Assembly: GCA_016719055.1 (NCBI GenBank)
Contig: JADKAW010000027.1
Span: 1-30,516 of the forward strand
DNA: 30,516 nucleotides
From: Candidatus Rhodoferax mariagerensis
GTDB taxonomy: Bacteria; Pseudomonadota; Gammaproteobacteria; Burkholderiales; Burkholderiaceae_C
Direction: 5' to 3'
This document shows positions 8,676 through 15,456 of this stretch, piece after piece (positions within the stretch are counted from its first letter, which is position 1; every line of letters begins with the position of its first letter). The translations under genes and the position numbers were made by a program. The notes below the pieces were generated by a model that did not search any database, was not told where the DNA came from, and worked only from the letters and a program-made list of their open reading frames with translations.

Positions 8676-9148
8676 ATTAGCAGCGTTACCCGAGCAACAG
8701 CTGCGCCACCGCCCGCATCGCAACAAGGTGCCCTGCGCAATTCGGTTCGTTTTATGGTGGTGGTTCAGCCCGCGCAGTATGACCGCCGCCGTCTGGCGTT
8801 ATCAGGACGGCGGATTGGCAGAGATCTGCTTCAATAAGTATAGCTTTCGGCACTTATTAAATAAGGGCTATCGCCTGATTTGATATGTAAAAGTGGTGCC
8901 AAACTGGCCTGCGCTGCTGTGCGCGGGTACGAGTCAAAGTGATGTGGGCTTTCTCCCTCTCCCTTTGGGAGAGGGAGAAAACCAATGCGCCACATCAGTT
9001 TGAATCGCACCCGCTGTGCGCTACGTGTTTGATGCAGGTCAGTCTTTGGCGCAATAGGTGGCGATATCCCGCAAACGGGGTATCCGTGCAGTGCAAACCC
9101 TGCCACAGTCGAAACGTCTGTCGCACCCCGCTTTCTGAAAACCCTACC
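8676..9148. other. 473-bp intergenic region with several hairpins
   Basis: No gene is supported here. The region holds three inverted repeats. CCGCCGTC/GACGGCGG is at 8786-8793 and 8806-8813 with a 12-nt loop. AATAAGT/ACTTATT is at 8833-8839 and 8852-8858. A larger nested palindrome spans 8923-9014 (separate entry). None is followed by a clean T-run, so factor-independent termination of the protease gene is not demonstrated. Confidence 0.6.
8923..9014. repeat. Nested composite palindrome, REP- or MITE-like
   Basis: The outer arms 8923-8947 and 8990-9014 pair at 22 of 25 positions. Nested inside is a perfect 14-bp hairpin (8950-8963 with 8967-8980, loop TTT) made of TCTCCCTCTCCC and its complement. 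The CCCTCTCCC/GGGAGAGGG motif is common in dispersed repeats of proteobacterial genomes. It carries no gene and lies about 130 bp before the next coding region. Confidence 0.75.
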
Positions 9149-9931
9149 ATGCAACACCGCCTTTTTGCCCTCCTGGCCGCTTTGACTGTGGCCTTTCCGG
9201 GCACGGCACAGGCCGCTGACCTTAACGATACCGGCATCACCAGTTGCTCTAACAACACGGCGGTGGACAACAGCACCGGTGTTCAGTATGACTTTGGCAG
9301 CCACCCACGCCAGGATTGCCGCTATGGGCGCGACCCGGCGGCGGCAGCGGGTATGGCCAAAATTGGCGATGGTGGCAAAGGCTTTGACTTCAGCAAGATT
9401 GCCAACGATGGCAGCGTGTTGCCCGCCTCCGCCGTGCTCGGCAGTGCGGCCACGCAATGGGCTTGCACCCGCGACAACGTCACCGGCCTGATCTGGGAAG
9501 TTAAAACCGCCAGCGGGCTGCGCGGTTGGAACCACGTTTACTCTTGGTACAACAGCGATGCGGCGACCAATGGCGGCAATGCCGGCAAGCCATCGGGCGG
9601 GTCGTGCGCCACCAGCGGTCGCTGCGATACCGAAAAATTTGTGGCTGATGTCAATGCGGCACGCCTGTGCGGTGCAGCGGGTTGGCGCATGCCCACCAAA
9701 TCAGAGTTGATTTCAATCGTTGACTATGGCCGCACTGACCCAGCGATTGATCCCACCTATTTTCCAAATACAAATGCAGGTGCTCATCTGTCGGAGCTGT
9801 ATTTTTGGGCGTCTTCGACCCGTGCCAGCAATTCGGGTGGTGCCTGGCGTGTGTATTTCGGCAACGGCTTTGCATGGCTCAACAGTAAGCTTGCCAATGA
9901 TTTGGTCCGCCTCGTGCGGGTCGGGCAGTGA
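9149..9931 (+). CDS. Secreted DUF1566 (Lcl C-terminal-like) protein
   Basis: This 260-residue exported protein has a signal peptide ending PGTAQA-AD (residue 22). I start at the ATG at 9149 because it places the signal peptide at the N-terminus; the upstream open frame reads through the palindrome at 8923-9014 and is not credible. The body matches the DUF1566 pattern, with TGLIWEVKTASGLRGW, CGAAGWRMPTKSELISIVDYG, a YFWASSTR strand and the usual ending LANDLVRLVRVGQ. This fold resembles C-type-lectin or formylglycine-enzyme-like domains and is common in surface or secreted proteins. Its function is unknown. No strong ribosome binding site is visible. Unlike its two neighbours' relatives in this cluster, it lacks the DLTPILMLLLD tail. 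Confidence 0.8.
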   Translation: MQHRLFALLAALTVAFPGTAQAADLNDTGITSCSNNTAVDNSTGVQYDFGSHPRQDCRYGRDPAAAAGMAKIGDGGKGFDFSKIANDGSVLPASAVLGSAATQWACTRDNVTGLIWEVKTASGLRGWNHVYSWYNSDAATNGGNAGKPSGGSCATSGRCDTEKFVADVNAARLCGAAGWRMPTKSELISIVDYGRTDPAIDPTYFPNTNAGAHLSELYFWASSTRASNSGGAWRVYFGNGFAWLNSKLANDLVRLVRVGQ

Positions 9932-9995
9932 TTTTTCGATTGTTGGGGTACGCGGTCCATAGCAGCCGCAATCCGTATCCATGGGGAACCCGGTC

Positions 9996-11744
9996 ATGAA
10001 ACTGCTCAGAATCATCGTCACCTTAGGCTGTCTTGTGGGCCTGGCGGCACCCTTGCAGGCGCAAACTTGCAACGCCAGCGTGGTGCCTGAATCAACGCCG
10101 ACTGCGGAGTTCACCGATGCCGATGATGGCACGGTGACGCACCTGCGCACCGGTCTGACGTGGAAGCGCTGTGCCGAGGGTCAAGCCTGGAATGGCACCA
10201 CCTGTATCGGGACGGCCAACCCGTTGAACTGGCAAAACGCCTTGTTTGCCGCGCGCGCTGCCAGCTTCGCCGGGCACACCGACTGGCGTTTGCCCAATGT
10301 CAAAGAGCTGGAATCCATCATCGAGGGCAAGTGCTACAACCCAAGCATCAACGCCAGCATTTTTCCGAATACGGCCGCTTTAGGTTTCTGGTCGGCATCG
10401 GCCTTTGCCGACGATATGAGTCTAGCCTGGTATGTCCTTTTTATCGACGGAGACATCGGCAACTTCGACAAGAGCCGCACCTATCAGGTCCGTCTCGTGC
10501 GGGCCGGAAGGGCTTTTGGCTCTTTTGATGCGCTCGATACATCATCGCGGCTGTTTTTGCAGGCGACCAGTCTGAGCTTTGCCGTGCAAAACATTGGCAG
10601 CACCAGCGCAGCTCAGAATGTGACCCTCAGCAATACCGGTAACCAGCCGTTGACACTTGGCACCATCGCGGCCAGTAGCGGCTATACGGTGACGCACAAC
10701 TGTGGCAGCTCTCTGGCAGCAGTGGCCTCTTGCACGCTGAGCATCCGGTTTGCGCCCGCAGCCAGCGGCACACTCACGGGCAGCGTCATCATTGCCAGCG
10801 ACGCGCCGGGCAGCCCGCATAGCATCGGTTTGACCGGCATCGGTCAGGCGGGTGCCTTGTCAATGAGCTCAACAGCGCTGAGCTTTGGCAGCCAATACAC
10901 CGGCACCACCAGCCCTGCGCAAACGATCACGCTCAGTAATGTGGGCGGTGCAGCGCTTACCTTCACCAGCATTGTTGCGAGCAGTGACTATAGGCGCAGC
11001 ACCACCTGCGGTGCCAGCCTGCTGCCGGGGGCTAACTGCACGGTGAGTGTGGCTTTTGTTCCCACCGCGGCGGTGACCTATCTGGGGAGCCTGCTGATCA
11101 CCAGCGACTCAGTTGCTAGCCCGCACACGGTCAACCTGAGCGGCCTGGGTGTGGCCAGCCCCGGCGTGGCACTGTTGCCCGGAAGCCTGACGTTTGCCGG
11201 TCAGCTTCTAGGCAGCCCAAGTTTGGCGAAAACCATCATCTTGCTCAATTCCGGCACTGCCGTGCTAAGTTCGATCAGCATCACCACCAGTGGCGACTTT
11301 ACCCAGACCAACACCTGCGGCACCAGCCAGGCGGCGGGTGCGTCGTGCACGATCTACGTGGTGTTTACACCCATAGCTGCGGGCAACGGCATGGGCAGCC
11401 TCAGCGTCAGCAGCAATGCCCCTGGCAGCCCGCAGAGCGTGGGTTTAAGTGGCACTGGCATCTCACCCAATGCCCCGCAATGCAGCCTGAGCGCAACACC
11501 CGCGCAGATTCAGCCCGGGCGCACGACAAAGTTGACGGCCATCTGCACCCCAAGCGCAACCAGCTTCAGCTGGAGCGGCGGCACTTGCCCTGGCACCATC
11601 GGCGCCAGTTGCAGCGCCAGCCCGTCGATCACCACAACCTATGGCATGACCGGCAGCAACAGCGATGGCAGCAGCACCGCCAGCGCCACGGTGACGGTAC
11701 AAAAAACTGACCTGACCCCGATCCTGATGCTGCTGCTGGATTAA
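9996..11744 (+). CDS. Secreted DUF1566 plus choice-of-anchor D protein
   Basis: This 582-residue exported protein has a signal peptide MKLLRIIVTLGCLVGLAAPLQA; an in-frame ATG at 9981 is the alternative start. A DUF1566 domain (about residues 40-172; TGLTWKRCAEG, HTDWRLPNVKELESII, YQVRLVRAG) is followed by three tandem choice-of-anchor D/ASH-like beta domains (about 186-285, 286-388 and 390-490). Each of these has a Leu-x-Phe start, an NxG-type strand and a CxxSLxxGAxC-like segment. A short Ig-like module (about 494-567) and the tail DLTPILMLLLD (572-582) follow. The domain set suggests a surface-associated or secreted structural or adhesive protein. It lies downstream of the other DUF1566 gene and may be expressed with it. 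The shared tail with the protease suggests common handling during export. Confidence 0.82.
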   Translation: MKLLRIIVTLGCLVGLAAPLQAQTCNASVVPESTPTAEFTDADDGTVTHLRTGLTWKRCAEGQAWNGTTCIGTANPLNWQNALFAARAASFAGHTDWRLPNVKELESIIEGKCYNPSINASIFPNTAALGFWSASAFADDMSLAWYVLFIDGDIGNFDKSRTYQVRLVRAGRAFGSFDALDTSSRLFLQATSLSFAVQNIGSTSAAQNVTLSNTGNQPLTLGTIAASSGYTVTHNCGSSLAAVASCTLSIRFAPAASGTLTGSVIIASDAPGSPHSIGLTGIGQAGALSMSSTALSFGSQYTGTTSPAQTITLSNVGGAALTFTSIVASSDYRRSTTCGASLLPGANCTVSVAFVPTAAVTYLGSLLITSDSVASPHTVNLSGLGVASPGVALLPGSLTFAGQLLGSPSLAKTIILLNSGTAVLSSISITTSGDFTQTNTCGTSQAAGASCTIYVVFTPIAAGNGMGSLSVSSNAPGSPQSVGLSGTGISPNAPQCSLSATPAQIQPGRTTKLTAICTPSATSFSWSGGTCPGTIGASCSASPSITTTYGMTGSNSDGSSTASATVTVQKTDLTPILMLLLD

Positions 11745-11892
11745 GACCTCATCGGGCGCTGCGCTGACAAATGTGAACTTGTTACACAGCGTTGACGGCT
11801 TGGCTGACCGAATGGAGTGCGCTTCAACAAAGTGAGAATAGCTATCAGCGATTGTCAGACAATGGCTGTGGGCTGATTTATGGACTATGACT

Positions 11893-12819
11893 TCAGGCCG
11901 CACCCTGCGCCACCGGCTTGCGGTTGCTTAAGCCCAGCAACGGAAGCAACTGCACCGCCATCATGCTGGCAAAGATCAGCGCACAGCCCATCAATCCGGC
12001 AGGGTTCAGGCGCTCGCCCAGCAGCCAATAACCAAACAGCGCCGCAAACAGGGTTTCGGCAGACAGCACGATGGCGGCATCGGTGGCATGGGCGTAGCGC
12101 TGCGCTACCACTTGTGCCGTAAACGCCACGCCGACAGAGAGAACGCCGGTGTAGGCCAATGCGCCTGCTGCCGCCTTCAAACCGGCCCAGTTGATCGGCT
12201 CCCAGGTCACTGCCCAAGCCAGCGCCACCAAACCACACACCAGAAATTGCCCGCCAGCCACCAAAAATGGGGCACCCATGCGGTCCGCCACGCGGCCCAC
12301 CAGCAGCACATGAAACGCCCAGGGCAGGGTGGACGCGATGATCCAGCCATCCCCCCGGCTGATCGACAGGCTTTGCGCGCCCGATAGCAAATAGGCCCCC
12401 ACCACACACGCCAGTGCACCCGGCCAGACCGACCAGTGTGGTGCCTGGCGCAGCACCAGCCAGCTCAGCACCGGCACCAGCGGCACGTACAGCGCGGTCA
12501 AAAAACCGGCGTTGGTGACGCTGGTGCCACCAATGCCAATTTGCTGCATGGCCGCACCCATCAGCAGCAAACAGCCCAGACCGGCGATCTTGAACGCATC
12601 GGTTTTATCGAGTGATTGGCCCAACCGGCCCAGACGTCGCCACTCCAGCCACATCAGCGGTGACACCACCAGCGCACCAATCAAAAAACGCACACCGGTA
12701 AACGTCATCGGCCCGACATGCGTCATGCCCCGGCTTTGCGCCACAAAGGCCGAACCCCAGATCACCGCCACAAGAATCAGCAACAAATTGGCGCTGACCC
12801 GCGACAGCGGTGCCGTCAT
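11893..12819 (-). CDS. EamA/DMT-family permease, last gene of the lysine-breakdown cluster
   Basis: This 308-residue inner-membrane protein has about ten hydrophobic helices arranged as two EamA repeats. The first starts LLLILVAVIWGSAFVAQ and the second around GWIIASTLPWAFHVLLVGRV, with a final ETLFAALFGYWLLGERLNPAGLMGCALIF that is typical of the family. DMT carriers usually export amino acids or other small metabolites, and some import them. Its start overlaps the kce stop by four bases (ATGA), which implies translational coupling to the catabolic gene. That makes a role with lysine or a pathway intermediate plausible, but the substrate cannot be read from the sequence. It converges on the secreted-protein gene ending at 11744; the 148 bp between them show no clear terminator. 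Confidence 0.86.
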   Translation of the reverse strand: MTAPLSRVSANLLLILVAVIWGSAFVAQSRGMTHVGPMTFTGVRFLIGALVVSPLMWLEWRRLGRLGQSLDKTDAFKIAGLGCLLLMGAAMQQIGIGGTSVTNAGFLTALYVPLVPVLSWLVLRQAPHWSVWPGALACVVGAYLLSGAQSLSISRGDGWIIASTLPWAFHVLLVGRVADRMGAPFLVAGGQFLVCGLVALAWAVTWEPINWAGLKAAAGALAYTGVLSVGVAFTAQVVAQRYAHATDAAIVLSAETLFAALFGYWLLGERLNPAGLMGCALIFASMMAVQLLPLLGLSNRKPVAQGAA

Positions 12820-13628
12820 CGGATGCCCAGCAGGGCGCGCGCCTCATCTGGCGTGGCCAGCGGGCGATCCAGCTCGGCGGCAATGCGCGCCACCCGCGCC
12901 ACCAGTTGCGCGTTGCTATTGGCCAGCTCGCCTTTGCGGTAAAACACGTTGTCTTCAAAGCCAACGCGCACATGACCGCCCATCAGCATGGCCAGGGTCG
13001 CCAGCGGCAGCTGCGCTGCACCAATGCCCGCCACGGTCCAGGTGGACTGCGCTGGCAACTCTGACACCAGGTACATCAACGCTTGCGGTGTGCCGGCCAT
13101 GGCACCTGGCACACCCAGCACCAGGTCAAAATGCGCCGGGCTGTCCAGCCAACCCTTGGCCAGCCAGCGTTTGGCGGTGGTCAGCATGCCCGAGTCAAAA
13201 ATTTCCAGCTCGGGCCTGACACCATAAGCCTTGAACGTTTTGGCAAATTCGGCCATGTCATCAGGGTGGTTCATGAACACATCGTCACCAAAATTGACCG
13301 AGCCCATCGACAGCGTGGCCATTTCAGGTTTCAGGCTGACTGGCGCCAGGCGCTCCTGCGCCGTCATGTCCACCGCACCGCCGGTGGACACCTGCACGAT
13401 CACGTCACAACGCGCGCGCACCTCGGCAATGATCTGGCGGTAAACCTCTTGGTCCTGGGTGGGTGAGCCGTCGGGATTGCGCGCATGCACGTGAACCATG
13501 GCTGCCCCGGCGGCCGCACATTCGGCGGCGGCAACACCAATCTCTTGTGGTGAAACGGGCAGGGCAGGGTGCTGGTCGCGGGTGACTTCGGCACCGGTCA
13601 GGGCGGCGGTAATAATGAGTTTTTTCAT
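12816..13628 (-). CDS. kce: 3-keto-5-aminohexanoate cleavage enzyme (BKACE family)
   Basis: Kce condenses 3-keto-5-aminohexanoate with acetyl-CoA and splits the product into acetoacetate and 3-aminobutyryl-CoA. The 270-residue protein has the BKACE zinc site HVHAR with H46 and H48, a third ligand candidate E225 in RVGFEDN, R221 as the likely catalytic arginine, E14 in TGAE and S81 in STGG. These correspond in order and spacing to the residues known in characterised Kce. Assignment to Kce rather than another beta-keto acid cleavage enzyme rests on the adjacent kal and kam genes. It starts six bases after the kal stop, and its own stop overlaps the permease start. The ribosome binding site is weak, which suggests coupling to kal translation. 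Confidence 0.93.
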   Translation of the reverse strand: MKKLIITAALTGAEVTRDQHPALPVSPQEIGVAAAECAAAGAAMVHVHARNPDGSPTQDQEVYRQIIAEVRARCDVIVQVSTGGAVDMTAQERLAPVSLKPEMATLSMGSVNFGDDVFMNHPDDMAEFAKTFKAYGVRPELEIFDSGMLTTAKRWLAKGWLDSPAHFDLVLGVPGAMAGTPQALMYLVSELPAQSTWTVAGIGAAQLPLATLAMLMGGHVRVGFEDNVFYRKGELANSNAQLVARVARIAAELDRPLATPDEARALLGIR

Positions 13629-13634
13629 AGCAGT

Positions 13635-14054
13635 CTACGAAGACAGGACGGGGGCTGTAACCGGTTTTCTTTGACAATTGATAGGCACTACGCAGGTGCC
13701 AGATGCACGGCACACCAGTATCGGCTCGGCCAGCACATCAGCCGCCGATACCTGGCCGGCAATACCGGCAGGAATGATCACCTTGCGCGCTTCAAACACC
13801 ATTTTGCGAGAGGTTTTGCCCATGGCGGTAATGTGCCCGGTGGCCTCGATAAAGTCCCCGGCATGCACCGGGGCCAGGAACTCAACCGAATCGTAGGCCA
13901 CAAACAGGCCTTCATCGCCGTCGCTGCGAATCAGCAGTTCGGTAGCGACGTCGCCAAACAGATGCAGCATCCGGGCGCCGTCAACCAGGCCTCCAGCGTA
14001 GTGGGCATCGTGTGCGGCCATGCGCAGGCGGATCAGGCTGGTAATGGTTTGCAT
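13635..14054 (-). CDS. kal: 3-aminobutyryl-CoA ammonia-lyase
   Basis: Kal removes ammonia from L-3-aminobutyryl-CoA to give crotonyl-CoA, the last dedicated step of the aminomutase route of lysine degradation. The 139-residue hotdog-fold protein carries the family pattern DAHYAGGLVDGARMLHLFGD, then VATELLIRSDGDEGLF, then AYDSVEFLAPVHAGDFIEATG. The start ATG has AAGGAA a few bases upstream. A 646-bp gap with two large hairpins separates it from kamE upstream. It is therefore unclear whether kal-kce-permease is read from the kamA promoter or from its own. The C-terminal 15 or so residues (QRKPVTAPVLSS) look unstructured. Confidence 0.92.
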   Translation of the reverse strand: MQTITSLIRLRMAAHDAHYAGGLVDGARMLHLFGDVATELLIRSDGDEGLFVAYDSVEFLAPVHAGDFIEATGHITAMGKTSRKMVFEARKVIIPAGIAGQVSAADVLAEPILVCRASGTCVVPINCQRKPVTAPVLSS

Positions 14055-14179
14055 GTGGGTTCCTTTTGATTGCGATGGTCAGGTTTTTTGGGTGTTGGAT
14101 TGCCGGCAGTGACGCTGTTGGTGAGGTTTTTGCTGAGGCTTTTTGAGCAGGCTATTGGACAGGACTGTTAGTGATACCC

Positions 14180-14255
14180 GCGCCGCAGCTGGCTTTGGCG
14201 GTCACCTCATACAGGAGTACCAGAAATCGGCGGCCGCCAAAGCCAGCCACGGCGC
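14180..14255 (-). repeat. Palindromic repeat, copy 2
   Basis: The core is read on the minus strand (TTTCTGGTACTCC...). The arms 14180-14201 and 14234-14255 pair at 20 of 22 positions, including a perfect 14-bp block GCTGGCTTTGGCGG. Pairing continues imperfectly into the core to 14206/14229. Its stem shares nothing obvious with copies 1 and 3, while the roughly 24-nt core is nearly identical. Confidence 0.88.
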
Positions 14256-14481
14256 TAGTCGGTGTGCGCATAGGAACAGCAGAAATGGATGAAAGCCGTT
14301 GAGTCACTCTTTAACTAAAAAATAGGCTAAAACAAACTTGAACTTCTCAGAGCCATCAGCGTTGAAACACTGAATCACAAACTCATTGCACCGACATGTT
14401 GGGCTAACTTAAGCCTGCTCGTTTGAGGTCCACCCTCAAAAACTGGTCTTCTAAACTCTCAAATCAGAACAACACTTTTCA

Positions 14482-14557
14482 GCGTGGGAGGCGGCAGGGG
14501 CGGGTGCCGATTTCTGGTACCCCAGTATGAGGCACCCGCCCCTGCCGCCTCCCGCGC
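14482..14557 (+). repeat. Palindromic repeat, copy 3, with a perfect 23-bp stem
   Basis: The arms 14486-14508 and 14531-14553 are perfectly complementary over 23 bp, and three more pairs outside one mismatch extend the element to 14482-14557. The 22-nt centre (14509-14530) is GATTTCTGGTACCCCAG followed by TATGA. The stem is very GC-rich and should be extremely stable in RNA or as a cruciform. Confidence 0.92.
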
Positions 14558-14700
14558 GGGGCACACTACTGAACCCAGTTTTGACTGACCCCACGCGCAT
14601 TTCCCCGAGCATCCCTGGTCGTCCAGCGGTTGCACACAACCACGCCAGGCCTGACCTAAGCCAAGAAAACCAATCCGACCGGCAAATAACGCAACAACCA

Positions 14701-15456
14701 TCACCCCAAGTGCCGCTTCCCCCACTCATGAATGGCAAACGAAGCCACATCTTCCGCATAGGTCTTGGTGCCAAAACCGGCATCGTAGCCCAGCTCCTTG
14801 GCCAACTCATGACTGATACGTGGGCCGCCCACAATCAGAATCACCCGGTCACGCAGACCCTCGGCCTCCAGCAAATCTGAGAGCTTGGTCAGGTTGTCCA
14901 GGTGAATGTTCTTTTGCGTCACCACCTGTGACACCAGAATCACGTCGGCTTTTTCTTCAATGGCACGCGCCACCAGATCTTCAGAATCGACCTGCGCGCC
15001 CAGGTTGATGGCGCGAATCTCGTGGTAACTCTCCAGCCCCTTGTGACCGTTGTAACCCTTCATGTTCATGATGGCGTCAATGCCCACCGTGTGCGCGTCG
15101 GTTTCGATGGTGGCGCCAATCACCACCATCTTGCGGCCCAGAGTGCGGGCAATTTTGGCGTTGATGCCGTCTTTGTCGAGCACCTCGTACTCGGGCTTTG
15201 CCACCTGCAAGGTGCTCAGGTCCACCTGGTGCTTGCACTGGCCATAGACTATGTAAAAGCTGAACCCCTGGCCCATGTCTTCGGCGTGTGCCACGGCGGG
15301 CTCTTCCAGCCCCATCATCAGCGCCAGGCGTTTGGCGCCTTCCTTGGAGGTTTCATCAAGCTTGACCGGCAGCGTGAACGACATTTGTACCCGGCCGTCG
15401 CCGAGCGTGTCGCCATAAGGCTTGACCCATTGGGGTGGCAGTCTGGTTTCAAGCAT
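14701..15456 (-). CDS. kamE: Lysine 5,6-aminomutase, beta (cobalamin-binding) subunit
   Basis: With KamD this subunit forms the adenosylcobalamin- and PLP-dependent enzyme that moves the terminal amino group of beta-lysine (or D-lysine) from C6 to C5. In 251 residues it shows the B12 base-off motif DxHxxG as D120-A-H122-T-V-G125, where H122 is the likely cobalt ligand. MKGYNGHKG follows, with K133 eleven residues after the ligand. That matches the spacing between H133 and the PLP-binding K144 in the characterised clostridial beta subunit. The Rossmann-like B12 fold continues with DVILVSQVVTQ and ILIVGGPRISHELAKELGYDAGFG. GGAG stands seven bases before the ATG, and the start overlaps the kamD stop by eight bases. 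Confidence 0.95.
   Translation of the reverse strand: MLETRLPPQWVKPYGDTLGDGRVQMSFTLPVKLDETSKEGAKRLALMMGLEEPAVAHAEDMGQGFSFYIVYGQCKHQVDLSTLQVAKPEYEVLDKDGINAKIARTLGRKMVVIGATIETDAHTVGIDAIMNMKGYNGHKGLESYHEIRAINLGAQVDSEDLVARAIEEKADVILVSQVVTQKNIHLDNLTKLSDLLEAEGLRDRVILIVGGPRISHELAKELGYDAGFGTKTYAEDVASFAIHEWGKRHLG

Larger units (their letters stand above)
14055..14700. other. 646-bp gap inside the lysine gene cluster
   Basis: All flanking genes point the same way (-), yet no coding sequence is supported between kamE and kal. The gap holds two copies of the conserved-core palindrome in opposite orientations (14180-14255 and 14482-14557). Between them is an AT-richer stretch (about 14290-14480) with a 7-bp inverted repeat TTTGAGG/CCTCAAA (14422-14428 and 14434-14440). 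Transcribed from the minus strand, none of these is followed by a T-run. A second promoter for kal-kce could lie here, but I cannot point to convincing -35/-10 boxes. Confidence 0.7.

Noticed and set aside
8950..8980. Terminator for the papain-like protease gene
   Set aside because: The hairpin is strong but lies about 275 bp after the stop and is not followed by a T-run on either strand. It fits a dispersed repeat better.
8939..9148. N-terminal extension of the DUF1566 protein starting at 8939
   Set aside because: The extension would be translated through the palindrome at 8923-9014 and would bury the obvious signal peptide 70 residues inside the protein.
14422..14440. Small hairpin TTTGAGG/CCTCAAA as the kamE terminator
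   Set aside because: A seven-base AT-rich stem with no following T-run on the minus strand is too weak to call.
14482..14557. Integron attC site or attachment site
   Set aside because: The element has the hairpin look of attC, but it lacks the R-box core GTTRRRY/RYYYAAC sites, the stem is perfect without the extrahelical bases, and no integrase or cassette gene is nearby.
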